A stretch of DNA of 64,000 bases, from assembly GCF_000716715.1 (NCBI RefSeq), contig NZ_JNYJ01000015.1:62001-126000 (forward strand), given 5' to 3'. The notes under the pieces were generated by a model, which saw only the letters and a list, made by a program, of their open reading frames with translations, ran no database searches and was not told where the DNA came from. The stretch is from Dactylosporangium aurantiacum (GTDB taxonomy: Bacteria > Actinomycetota > Actinomycetes > Mycobacteriales > Micromonosporaceae). Made by a program: the position numbers and the translations under genes. Below are positions 8,868 through 16,194 of this stretch, one piece after another (positions within the stretch are counted from its first letter, which is position 1; every line of letters starts with the position of its first letter).

Positions 8868-9572
8868 ATGCGCACGCACATCCTGTTCGACTTCTTCGGC
8901 ACGCTCGTGGACTACGACGCGCGGCGCACCGCGCAGGGGTACCCGCGCACGTACGCGGCGCTCACGCGGCTCGGCGCCGGGGTCTCCTACGCGCAGTTCC
9001 TCGAGGGGTGGGACCGCACGTTCGCCGGGTTCGACGCGGGCAGCGAGGCCGAGGACCGCGAGTTCTCGATGACCCAGGTCGGCACCGCCTACCTGGCCGA
9101 GGTCCTCGGGCGGCGGCCCGGCGCCGGCGAGGTGGACGCGTTCATCGGCGGTTACCTGGCCGAGTGGAACGCCGGCGTCTCCTACCCCGAAGGGGTCGTT
9201 TCCTTGGTGCGGTCGTTGTCGCGGGTGTACCGGCTCGCCGTCGTCACCAACACGCACCAGCCGGACCTGGTCCCCGGCCATCTCGCCGCCATGGGCATCC
9301 TGGACGTGATGGACGCCGTGGTGACGTCGGTGGAGGTCGGCCGGCGCAAGCCCCATCCGGCCGTCTACGCCGCGACCGTCGAGCGGCTCGGCATCGAGCC
9401 CGGCGCGGCGGTCTTCGTCGGTGACACGTACGCCGCCGACTTCGCCGGCCCCGAGCGCTTCGGGATGACCGCGTACCTCATCGACCCGGCCGGGCGCGCC
9501 GACGTCCCCGGGGACCGCCGGCTGCGCTCGGTGCTCGACCTGCCGGGGGTGCTGCGGGCCGCCGTGCGGTAG
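8868..9572 (+). CDS. HAD family hydrolase
   Basis: A 234-residue haloacid-dehalogenase-superfamily protein. Motif I is FDFFGTLVD (nucleophile Asp8), motif II is VVTNTHQ, the Lys of motif III is in VGRRKPHPAVYAA, and motif IV is VFVGDTYAADFAGP. A helical cap domain lies between motifs I and II (about residues 20-90). Motif I lacks the usual second Asp (DxD), having Phe at +2, as in dehalogenase-type and some other HAD members that are not classical phosphatases. The substrate is unknown. ATG at 8868 places motif I at the N-terminus as expected; the frame upstream is antisense to the membrane protein. Confidence 0.85.
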   Translation: MRTHILFDFFGTLVDYDARRTAQGYPRTYAALTRLGAGVSYAQFLEGWDRTFAGFDAGSEAEDREFSMTQVGTAYLAEVLGRRPGAGEVDAFIGGYLAEWNAGVSYPEGVVSLVRSLSRVYRLAVVTNTHQPDLVPGHLAAMGILDVMDAVVTSVEVGRRKPHPAVYAATVERLGIEPGAAVFVGDTYAADFAGPERFGMTAYLIDPAGRADVPGDRRLRSVLDLPGVLRAAVR

Positions 9573-9665
9573 CCGCGACACCGCGCACCCCAACGGGTGA
9601 CGGCGCCGGTGGTATGGACGAAGTGATATGAAACGGCCGTGCAAACCCATTGCTATATGTACATG

Positions 9666-9681
9666 CGTGGCTACCGCCACG
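9666..9681 (+). promoter_or_regulatory. Perfect hairpin in the leader of the M4 protease gene
   Basis: CGTGGC-TACC-GCCACG forms a six-base-pair stem with a four-base loop 25 bases before the GTG start of the protease. It lies between AT-richer sequence (CCATTGCTATATGTACATG, a plausible promoter zone) and the GGGAGG ribosome-binding site at 9697-9702. It might be an operator or an mRNA-stabilising leader hairpin; nothing in the sequence tells which. Confidence 0.4.
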
Positions 9682-9706
9682 AAGTATCTGCTGCCAGGGA
9701 GGCCGA

Positions 9707-11929
9707 GTGAAACGATCGATCGCCGCCGCCAGCGCACTGCTACTCGCCGGGGGCGTGCTCGCCGCCGGCGCGTCGCCGGCCGGCGCGTCGCCCAGCACAC
9801 CGACCCCGTCGAACCTGCAGGCCCACCGCGCCGACATCCGCGCCGCCGACAGCGAGGCCTACGCGGTCTCCAGCACCAAGAAGGACGCCAACGGCGCCAC
9901 CCACACCCGCTACACGCGCACGTACCACGGCCTGCGGGTCTACGGCGGCGACTTCGTCGTGCACGCGGCGCCGGACGGCACGTTCGCCGGGACCTCCGTC
10001 GGCCTGCACGCACCGCTGACGATCGGCACCACCGCCGCGGTCGCCAGGTCCGCCGCGGGCGCGAAGGCGAAGTCGGCGTTCAGCGGCACGGTCACCGCCG
10101 TCGGCAGCCCGGAGCTGTTCGTCGACGCCAGCGGCGGCACCGGCGTCCTCGCGTACGAGACCGTCGTCAGTGGCTGGCAGACGGACGGTCAGACCCCGTC
10201 GAAGCTGCACGTCATCACCGACGCCAACAGCAACGCGGTGCGCGGCGCCTTCGACGAGATCGAGACGGTCAACGGCACCGGCAACAGCATCTACTCGGGC
10301 ACGGTCACGATCGACACGACGCTGTCCGGCTCGACCTACCAGATGATCGACCCTTCGCACGGCAACGGCCGCACCTGCGACATGAACAACGGCACCAGCA
10401 CGTGCACCACGTTCACGGACGCGGACAACACGTGGGGCACCGGCGCCAACTCCAACCGGCAGTCCGCGGGCGTCGACGCGCACTTCGGCGCGGCGAAGAC
10501 GTTCGACTACTTCAAGAACGTGCACGGCCGCAACGGCATCTTCGGCAACGGTAACGGTGTGCCGAGCCGGGTGCACTACGGCAACAACTACGTCAACGCG
10601 TTCTGGGACGGCGCGCAGATGACCTACGGCGACGGCTCCAGCAACAGCCGGCCCCTCGTCGCGCTCGACGTGGCCGGCCACGAGATGAGCCACGGCGTCA
10701 CCGAGGCCCTGGCCGGCCTGGTCTACTCCGGCGAGTCCGGCGGTCTCAACGAGGCCACCAGCGACATCTTCGGCTCGATGGTCGAGTTTTACGCCGCCGC
10801 GCCCAGCGACCCTGGCGACTACCAGATCGGCGAGAAGATCAACATCAACGGCAACAACACGCCGCTGCGGTACATGTACAACCCGACGCTGGACGGCTCG
10901 TCGCACGGCTGCTGGTCGACCAGCACGAAGAACGTCGACGTGCACTACAGCTCCGGCGTGGCGAACCACTTCTTCTTCAACCTCGCCGAGGGCACCGGCG
11001 CCACCGCGTACGGCACCTCGCCGGTCTGCGGCTCCGCCCCCGCGGTCGTCGGCATCGGCCGGGCCAAGGCGGAGAAGATCTGGTACCGCGCGCTCGACGT
11101 GTACTTCACGTCGAACACGTCATACGTGAACACCAGCAACCCCGCCAACACGGCGCGGGCGTACACGCTGCGCGCCGCGACCGACCTGCACGGCACCTGC
11201 TCCGCCGAGTACAAGGCGGTCCAGGCCGCGTGGACCGCGGTCAACGTCGCCGGCAACGACGCCGCCTGCCCGACCGGCAACGACTTCTCCCTCGCCGCCA
11301 CGCCGGCGAGTGGGTCGGTCGATCCGGGCGGCTCGGTGACGAGCCTGATCTCCGCGACCGTCACCAACGGCTCCGCGCAGACGGTGGCGCTCACCGCGTC
11401 CGGCCTGCCGTCGGGTGCGACCGCCGGCTTCAGCCCGTCCTCGATCAGCTCGGGCAACGGCCAGGCCACGCTGACGATCACCACCTCGGCGTCGACCCCG
11501 GCCGGCACGTACCCGGTCACCGTGACCGGCACCGGCGCCAGCTCGACCCGGACCGTCACGTTCACCCTGACCGTCAACGGCCCGCCCGGCTGCACCGGCA
11601 CCAACGGCAACGACGTGGCGATCCCCGACAACACGACGGTCACCAGCACGATCACCATCAGTGGCTGCAACCGCAACGCGTCGGCCACCAGCTCCGTGCC
11701 GGTGACGATCTACCACACGTACAAGGGTGACCTGGTCGTCGATCTCGTCGCCCCCGACGGCTCGGTCTACAACCTGTCGAACCGGGCCGGCGGCAGCGCC
11801 GACAACATCATCCAGACCTTCACCGTCAACCTGTCCAGCGAGGCCGCCAACGGCACGTGGACCCTGCGGGTCCGGGACGCGGCCAGCCTCGACACGGGCC
11901 GGATCGACACCTGGAGCCTCACCCTGTAG
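9707..11929 (+). CDS. Secreted M4 family (thermolysin-like) metallopeptidase with proprotein-convertase P domain
   Basis: Extracellular zinc endopeptidase of 740 residues. A Sec signal peptide (KRSIAAASALLLAGGVLAAG) is followed by a propeptide (FTP/PepSY-like, to about residue 200) and the M4 catalytic domain. This has the zinc site HEMSH (H325, E326, H329) and third ligand E349 in GGLNEATSD, exactly the spacing of thermolysin. After the catalytic domain comes an Ig-like Ser/Thr-rich module (about 520-620), then a C-terminal P domain (DVAIPDNTTVTSTITISG to DTGRIDTWSLTL). The GTG at 9707 is preceded by GGGAGG; the longer frame from 9650 has no signal-peptide logic. A strong terminator follows. 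Probable role: extracellular protein degradation. Confidence 0.93.
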   Translation: MKRSIAAASALLLAGGVLAAGASPAGASPSTPTPSNLQAHRADIRAADSEAYAVSSTKKDANGATHTRYTRTYHGLRVYGGDFVVHAAPDGTFAGTSVGLHAPLTIGTTAAVARSAAGAKAKSAFSGTVTAVGSPELFVDASGGTGVLAYETVVSGWQTDGQTPSKLHVITDANSNAVRGAFDEIETVNGTGNSIYSGTVTIDTTLSGSTYQMIDPSHGNGRTCDMNNGTSTCTTFTDADNTWGTGANSNRQSAGVDAHFGAAKTFDYFKNVHGRNGIFGNGNGVPSRVHYGNNYVNAFWDGAQMTYGDGSSNSRPLVALDVAGHEMSHGVTEALAGLVYSGESGGLNEATSDIFGSMVEFYAAAPSDPGDYQIGEKININGNNTPLRYMYNPTLDGSSHGCWSTSTKNVDVHYSSGVANHFFFNLAEGTGATAYGTSPVCGSAPAVVGIGRAKAEKIWYRALDVYFTSNTSYVNTSNPANTARAYTLRAATDLHGTCSAEYKAVQAAWTAVNVAGNDAACPTGNDFSLAATPASGSVDPGGSVTSLISATVTNGSAQTVALTASGLPSGATAGFSPSSISSGNGQATLTITTSASTPAGTYPVTVTGTGASSTRTVTFTLTVNGPPGCTGTNGNDVAIPDNTTVTSTITISGCNRNASATSSVPVTIYHTYKGDLVVDLVAPDGSVYNLSNRAGGSADNIIQTFTVNLSSEAANGTWTLRVRDAASLDTGRIDTWSLTL

Positions 11930-11959
11930 GCCGGTGACGGAGCACAAAAACCCCACTAC

Positions 11960-11994
11960 GGCGCAGGCGGGCACCGATCGGTCCCGCCTGCGCC
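11960..11994 (+). terminator. Intrinsic terminator-like hairpin after the M4 protease
   Basis: Perfect 12-bp inverted repeat (GGCGCAGGCGGG, 11960-11971, with its complement at 11983-11994) around an 11-base loop that is itself largely palindromic. It lies 30 bases after the protease stop. No T-run follows, which is common in high-GC actinobacteria. Confidence 0.75.
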
Positions 11995-12072
11995 AATGTG
12001 TGACCTCGCCGAGATGCATTCGATACGTCCACGGGACAACGCTCACGCTCGGTGACCTGTAGAAACTTCCGC

Positions 12073-12405
12073 ATGTCCAAGGTTGTCAGATTCGGTATTT
12101 CCATCGTCGTCCTGCTCGTCCTCGCCGGCATCGGCTGGTACCTCAACCGCGACTCGGCGGAGAACGCCAAGGTCGGTGACTGCCTGCACGAGGTGAAGGC
12201 GAACGAGCTGAAGATCGTCGAGTGTGGCGGCGCTGACGCTCAGTACAGCGTGGTGGGCAAGGTCGGCAACCAGGACGCGTCCGTCGCCCGTGACCCCAAC
12301 ACGACCGTCTGCCAGGCGTTCCCGGAGGCGACCGGCCTCTACTGGTGGGGCGAGTCCGGCAAGAAGGGCGACGTGCTCTGCTTCAAGGAGATCAAGGCCG
12401 CCTGA
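12073..12405 (+). CDS. Small membrane-anchored extracytoplasmic protein
   Basis: A 110-residue protein with one N-terminal transmembrane anchor (RFGISIVVLLVLAGIGWYL), then an extracytoplasmic domain with four Cys (VGDCLHEV, IVECGG, TTVCQAF, VLCFKE), likely two disulphides. The pattern AKVGDCLHEV ... VVECGGADAQYSVVGKV is typical of short LppU-like/SCO3897-type actinobacterial proteins of unknown function. That resemblance is from memory and not proof. ATG at 12073 chosen because it begins just before the hydrophobic anchor; the frame extends 7 codons upstream. It stands between two strong hairpins, so it is probably monocistronic. Confidence 0.75.
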   Translation: MSKVVRFGISIVVLLVLAGIGWYLNRDSAENAKVGDCLHEVKANELKIVECGGADAQYSVVGKVGNQDASVARDPNTTVCQAFPEATGLYWWGESGKKGDVLCFKEIKAA

Positions 12406-12480
12406 CCCGCTGACGCGGCGGCGACGTCCGGCACGACGGCGCCGCCGAGCACGGTTCCACCCTCGATGTTCGTCCCCCAT

Positions 12481-12516
12481 GCGACCCCGGCGCCGCGGCA
12501 GCGGTGCCGGGGTCGC
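12481..12516. terminator. Bidirectional terminator hairpin between convergent genes
   Basis: Perfect 11-bp inverted repeat GCGACCCCGGC (12481-12491) and complement (12506-12516), with a 14-base loop that could pair further. It sits between the convergent stops at 12405 and 12527 and would serve both genes. Confidence 0.75.
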
Positions 12517-12526
12517 TCTGTGTCTG

Positions 12527-13318
12527 TCAGTACCCGGGGAAGACGGCGCGCAGGTCGTCCAGGGTGATCGGGCCGGTGATCTTCACGTCGGCCGGGGTGT
12601 GCCGCGGCCCGAGGCGGCCGGCGGCGAGGCGCAGGAACGCCTCCAGGGTCAGGCTCAGCTCGCCGTCCGGGGAGGCGGGCGCGCCGGTCAGGGTCACCGG
12701 GTCGGCCAGTCGCAGGCCGCGCTGCTCGCCGAGATCGGTGAGCGTGACGAGCAGGTCGGCGGTGCGGCCGTCGAGGTACGCCGGCTTCGCGATCCAGCCG
12801 AACAGGCCCTCGACCCGTTCGTCGATGAGCACGGCGGCCTCGGGGGCGAGCGTCGCCGACGGGTCCAGGGCGACCCGGATGTCCCAGTCGTGGTAGCCGA
12901 ACTCGGTCAGCCGCAGCACCGCCGACGTCGCCACGTCGACCGGCTCGGGCATCCAGCCGACGTCGATGCGGTGCTCGGCGCGCTGCGTGGCGTCGAAGGC
13001 CTCGTACGCCGCGACGAGCCGCTCGTTCGCGATCGGAAACTCGACAGCGCGCTCCTGCGGGGTCATCGCGTCCCAGCGGGCCCACACGCCCTTGTTGAAC
13101 TCGAACTCCGGCGCGGGGCGCCCCTCGAGGGAGGCGCGGACCGCCTCCAGATTGATCTCGGCGCCGCTGCCCAGGTGGCTGACCACCTGGGAAATGTCCC
13201 ACTCGCTGGCCGCGGAAGGGCCGGTGAGCTGCTCGGACGTGAGCCCGCGGACGACGGCGGTGAGGTCCTCGTGCCCCTTGCGCAGGGCGGCGATCGCCTG
13301 GTCGGCTCGGCTGGTCAT
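12527..13318 (-). CDS. Maleylpyruvate isomerase family mycothiol-dependent protein
   Basis: A 263-residue protein of the DinB-like/MDMPI family. Many members use mycothiol, the actinobacterial thiol, with a bound metal. The N-terminal four-helix bundle carries the likely metal ligands His in WDISQVVSHLGSG and, further on, LTEFGYHDWDIRVAL (His and Asp). The C-terminal half (from about residue 165) resembles the SCP2-like second domain seen in two-domain members. ATG at 13318 begins MTSRADQAIAALRKGHEDL, the normal family start. Substrate not predictable; such proteins range from maleylpyruvate isomerase to detoxification enzymes. Divergent from the PAP2 gene. Confidence 0.87.
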   Translation of the reverse strand: MTSRADQAIAALRKGHEDLTAVVRGLTSEQLTGPSAASEWDISQVVSHLGSGAEINLEAVRASLEGRPAPEFEFNKGVWARWDAMTPQERAVEFPIANERLVAAYEAFDATQRAEHRIDVGWMPEPVDVATSAVLRLTEFGYHDWDIRVALDPSATLAPEAAVLIDERVEGLFGWIAKPAYLDGRTADLLVTLTDLGEQRGLRLADPVTLTGAPASPDGELSLTLEAFLRLAAGRLGPRHTPADVKITGPITLDDLRAVFPGY

Positions 13319-13446
13319 CGTGCTCCCTCAACCCTTGAACATCGACTATTTTCTTGAAGGATAAACAAGTTTGTGACGCAGGACATGGCAGGCCCCGTCG
13401 GAAGTGCAATATTGCCGGGTTGGCAACATCAGGTACGTTGTCGATC

Positions 13447-14343
13447 GTGAACACGGGGCCGGGGGTACGTGAACGGGACAACGCCGCCACCCGAACCGGG
13501 TCCCAACACCGCCCGCGGGTGCGTCCCCGCGCATGGGCCGAGCTGCTGCTCGTCGTCGGCCTGTTCCTGGCGTACAAGATGGGCCGGCTGCTCGTCGACG
13601 GCAAGGTCGGGCAGGCGTACGCGAACGCGAAGCTGGTCTGGCACGCCGAGCGGGCCCTCTGGCTGCCCGACGAGATGGACCTGCAGCACCTGCTGCTCAC
13701 CTCCGAGGCCCTCATCCGCGCCGCCAACGTCTACTACGCCGTGGTGCACTTCCCGGCGACGGTCGCCTTCCTGCTGTTCATGTACATCTTCCGGCCCGCG
13801 CACTACCTGCGGTTCCGGCGCATCCTCGCCTGGCTGACCGCGGCGGGGCTGGCGATGCACTTCGCGTTCCCGCTCGCGCCGCCCCGGATGCTGGCCGGCA
13901 TCGGGATGATCGACACCGCCGCGAAGTACGGACCGTCGGTGTACGGGCCGCCGCAGACCGACACGCTGAGCAACCAGTACGCGGCGATGCCGTCGCTGCA
14001 CGTCGGCTGGGCGCTCGTGGTCGCGTGCGGGCTGATCGTCGCCACCCGCACCCGCTGGCGCTGGCTGTGGCTCGCCCACCCGGTGATCACCATGATCGTC
14101 GTGGTGGGCACCGCCAACCACTACTGGCTGGACGGCATCATCGCCTCGGCCCTGGTCGGCGGGCTGCTGCTGGCCGTCGGCCGCACCCGCGCGCCCGCGG
14201 AGGCGCCGCCGGTGGCGATCCCCGTGCAGCTGCGGCGCAACCTGGAGTACCTCGCCGTCGGTGAGGCCGCCTACCTGACCACCCTCGGCGACACGATCAC
14301 CGACGCCGGCGGCCAGCCGCAGAAGGTTGGAAAGCCGACCTGA
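13447..14343 (+). CDS. PAP2 superfamily phosphatase / inositol-phosphoceramide-synthase-like membrane protein
   Basis: Polytopic membrane protein (298 residues from the GTG at 13447) of the PAP2 lipid-phosphatase superfamily, closest in layout to the Aur1/Ipt1-like branch. About six hydrophobic helices are visible, starting with WAELLLVVGLFLAYKMGRLL. The conserved catalytic elements are AMPSLHVGWAL (SxxH) and ANHYWLDGIIA (H-x3-D). These would form a phospho-histidine intermediate on a lipid phosphate at the outer membrane face. The start is uncertain: a second in-frame GTG at 13519 and more upstream codons exist, but the sequence before 13447 has no membrane or family character. Substrate is unknown. 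Confidence 0.83.
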   Translation: MNTGPGVRERDNAATRTGSQHRPRVRPRAWAELLLVVGLFLAYKMGRLLVDGKVGQAYANAKLVWHAERALWLPDEMDLQHLLLTSEALIRAANVYYAVVHFPATVAFLLFMYIFRPAHYLRFRRILAWLTAAGLAMHFAFPLAPPRMLAGIGMIDTAAKYGPSVYGPPQTDTLSNQYAAMPSLHVGWALVVACGLIVATRTRWRWLWLAHPVITMIVVVGTANHYWLDGIIASALVGGLLLAVGRTRAPAEAPPVAIPVQLRRNLEYLAVGEAAYLTTLGDTITDAGGQPQKVGKPT

Positions 14344-14380
14344 CCCCCGCAGGTTGGCGCGGCTGCGGTACCAATAGCGC

Positions 14381-15232
14381 GTGGACTGGAACCTACGCAC
14401 CTGCGCGCGGCGCGGCCACGTCACGTACGCGCCCGACGAGACCCCCTACCGGGAGCGGCTGCACGCCATGACCCCCGTCGGGGCGGCGTGGCGCTGCCTG
14501 CGCTGCGGTGACTTCGTCATCGGCGAGCCGCAGTCGGCCGGCCCCGCCGAGAGCGCCCCGATCGTGCTGCGCGGCCGGGCCCTGCGCGACGCGCTCGTGC
14601 TGCGGCTGCTGTCGCTCGAGCGGTTCATCAAGGGTGTCATCGTGCTGCTCGCCGGCTACGGCGTGTACCGCTTCCGCACCCACCGCGACGGCGTCGAGCG
14701 CGCCTTCAACGAGGACCTGCCGCTGCTGCGGCCGTTCGCGGACCGGATCGGGTGGAAGTTCGAGGACTCCGCGATGATCCACACGATCCGGACCGTCATC
14801 GAGGCGGAGTCCAAGACGCTGCTGTGGGTCGCTGTCGGCCTGGCGGTCTATGGCGTCCTGCAGGTCGTGGAGGGCATCGGCCTGTGGATGCTCAAGCGCT
14901 GGGGCGAGTACTTCGCCGTCGTGGCCACCTCCCTCGGCCTGCCCGTGGAGATCTACGAGCTGTCGGAGAAGGTGACCTGGCTGCGCATCGGCGCGCTCGT
15001 CGTCAATATCGTCGCGGTGCTCTACATCCTGCTGTCCAAGCGGCTCTTCGGGCTGCGCGGCGGCCACGCCGCCTACGCCGCGGAGCGGCACGAGACCAGC
15101 CTCATCGAGGTCGAGATCGCGGCCAGCGAGCCGACCCTGCCGCACGGGCTGCGCAACCCCAAGGCCCCGGCCCCGCCCGGCGAACCTCCCGCGGAACTGC
15201 CTACTGGCGGGAAACGGGTAGGCGTCGTATAG
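14381..15232 (+). CDS. DUF2127 family membrane protein with N-terminal zinc-ribbon-like segment
   Basis: A 283-residue protein. The first ~45 residues include LRTCARRGH and WRCLRCGDFVI, giving Cys and His pairs like a zinc ribbon. Then RLLSLERFIKGVIVLLAGYGVY starts a DUF2127-type membrane region with four helices (about residues 80-100, 145-165, 180-195, 207-222) and a conserved-looking GLWMLKRWGEYFAVVATSLGLPVE. The C-terminal ~50 residues are polar and Pro-rich. GTG start at 14381. It follows the PAP2 gene by 37 bases on the same strand, suggesting cotranscription, and ends in a clear terminator. No biochemical function is known for the family. Confidence 0.82.
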   Translation: MDWNLRTCARRGHVTYAPDETPYRERLHAMTPVGAAWRCLRCGDFVIGEPQSAGPAESAPIVLRGRALRDALVLRLLSLERFIKGVIVLLAGYGVYRFRTHRDGVERAFNEDLPLLRPFADRIGWKFEDSAMIHTIRTVIEAESKTLLWVAVGLAVYGVLQVVEGIGLWMLKRWGEYFAVVATSLGLPVEIYELSEKVTWLRIGALVVNIVAVLYILLSKRLFGLRGGHAAYAAERHETSLIEVEIAASEPTLPHGLRNPKAPAPPGEPPAELPTGGKRVGVV

Positions 15233-15241
15233 TTGAACGCG

Positions 15242-15273
15242 AGACCGGCATCTTCCCCCGTGGATGCCGGTCT
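15242..15273 (+). terminator. Intrinsic terminator after the DUF2127 gene
   Basis: Perfect 11-bp stem AGACCGGCATC (15242-15252) and complement (15263-15273) with a 10-base loop, followed by TCTTAAT. It is placed between the convergent DUF2127 and GntR genes and could act in both directions. Confidence 0.8.
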
Positions 15274-15292
15274 TCTTAATGTCCGGGGCTTC

Positions 15293-15988
15293 TCACCCGC
15301 CGGGCTCCCGTTGGGCCGGCGCCTGCGCCGCCGCCGACCGGATCGCCCGGATGGTGTTCAGGTTGTGCTCCCGCGCGCACGACTCCAGCGTCGCCGCGTC
15401 GTCGTCCCCCCGCGCCAGCCGGTCCAGCAGCGCGTCGTGCTCGTCCACGGCGGCCCGCACCCGCAGCCGCGGGTACATCGACGCCAGCACCCGCGACGCG
15501 TCGATGCGGTCCCAGATCCAGTCCAGCGCCTCGATAACGTGCCGGTTGCCGCACCAGCCGTAGATCGCGCGGTGGAACTGCCGGTGCAGCGCCATCACCC
15601 GCTCGTGCGCCTGTTCCTGCCGCAACTGGGCGTTGAGCGCCCTGGCGACCGCGATCCGCTCCGCGGTCATCCGCGGCGCCGCCGCCGCGAACGCGTACCC
15701 GTCCAGCAGTGCCAGCATCTCGACCAGCTGCACCCAGTCGTCGTCGCCGAGCGTCGCCACCCGGGCGCCGACATTGCGCTCGAAGCTGACGAGGCCCTCG
15801 GCCTCCAGCCGCCGGATCGCCTCCCGCACCGGCACCGGGCTTACGTCCAGGTCCCGGGCGAGGGTGCTCAGCACCAGCCGGCGCCCCGGCTGGTATCGAC
15901 CGTCGAGGATGCGCTCACGGATGCACCGGTAGGCGAGCTCGTGCTTCGACAGCCCGGACGGCTCGGTGCTGCTGTGCTCAGGCTGCAC
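15293..15988 (-). CDS. GntR family (FadR subfamily, FCD domain) transcriptional regulator
   Basis: A 231-residue repressor/activator. The N-terminal winged helix-turn-helix has the GntR pattern YRCIRERILDGRYQPGRRLV ... LARDLDVSPVPVREAIRRLEAEGLV. The C-terminal all-helical FCD domain holds possible metal-binding His/Asp residues (ALHRQFHRAIYGW, DEHDALLDRLARGD). FCD regulators normally respond to an organic acid of a nearby pathway; none is obvious here. I chose GTG at 15988 because a good minus-strand -10 (TATGAT, complement of 16029-16034) lies just upstream. The open frame to 16138 would place the start codon in front of it. Divergent from the large signalling gene. Confidence 0.87.
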   Translation of the reverse strand: MQPEHSSTEPSGLSKHELAYRCIRERILDGRYQPGRRLVLSTLARDLDVSPVPVREAIRRLEAEGLVSFERNVGARVATLGDDDWVQLVEMLALLDGYAFAAAAPRMTAERIAVARALNAQLRQEQAHERVMALHRQFHRAIYGWCGNRHVIEALDWIWDRIDASRVLASMYPRLRVRAAVDEHDALLDRLARGDDDAATLESCAREHNLNTIRAIRSAAAQAPAQREPGG

Positions 15989-16028
15989 GTGCGAGTTCCA
16001 GTCTTGACAGGGGCCGGGTGCCCACACA

Positions 16029-16040
16029 ATCATATACGAT
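16029..16040. promoter_or_regulatory. Probable promoter -10 and operator of the GntR gene
   Basis: ATCATATACGAT is an imperfect palindrome (ATC-TATA-GAT arms) whose left part, read on the minus strand, is TATGAT, a near-consensus -10 about 40 bases before the GntR start. FCD-type GntR repressors commonly bind short palindromes of this kind at their own promoter, so autoregulation is plausible. It lies 155 bases upstream of the divergent signalling gene. Confidence 0.4.
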
Positions 16041-16194
16041 CGGATGGAGGGCAGGGTCATCCTCACATTCCCGCAGCTGGTTCGCCATCGGCGGTGCGGC
16101 TGATGCTGACGGGGGCGGCCGGACCGCCGGTGGCGCACTGGAGCGCACCGTCGTGACTTCGCCGCAAACCCGACCGACTGCGTAGGCTGGTCGG

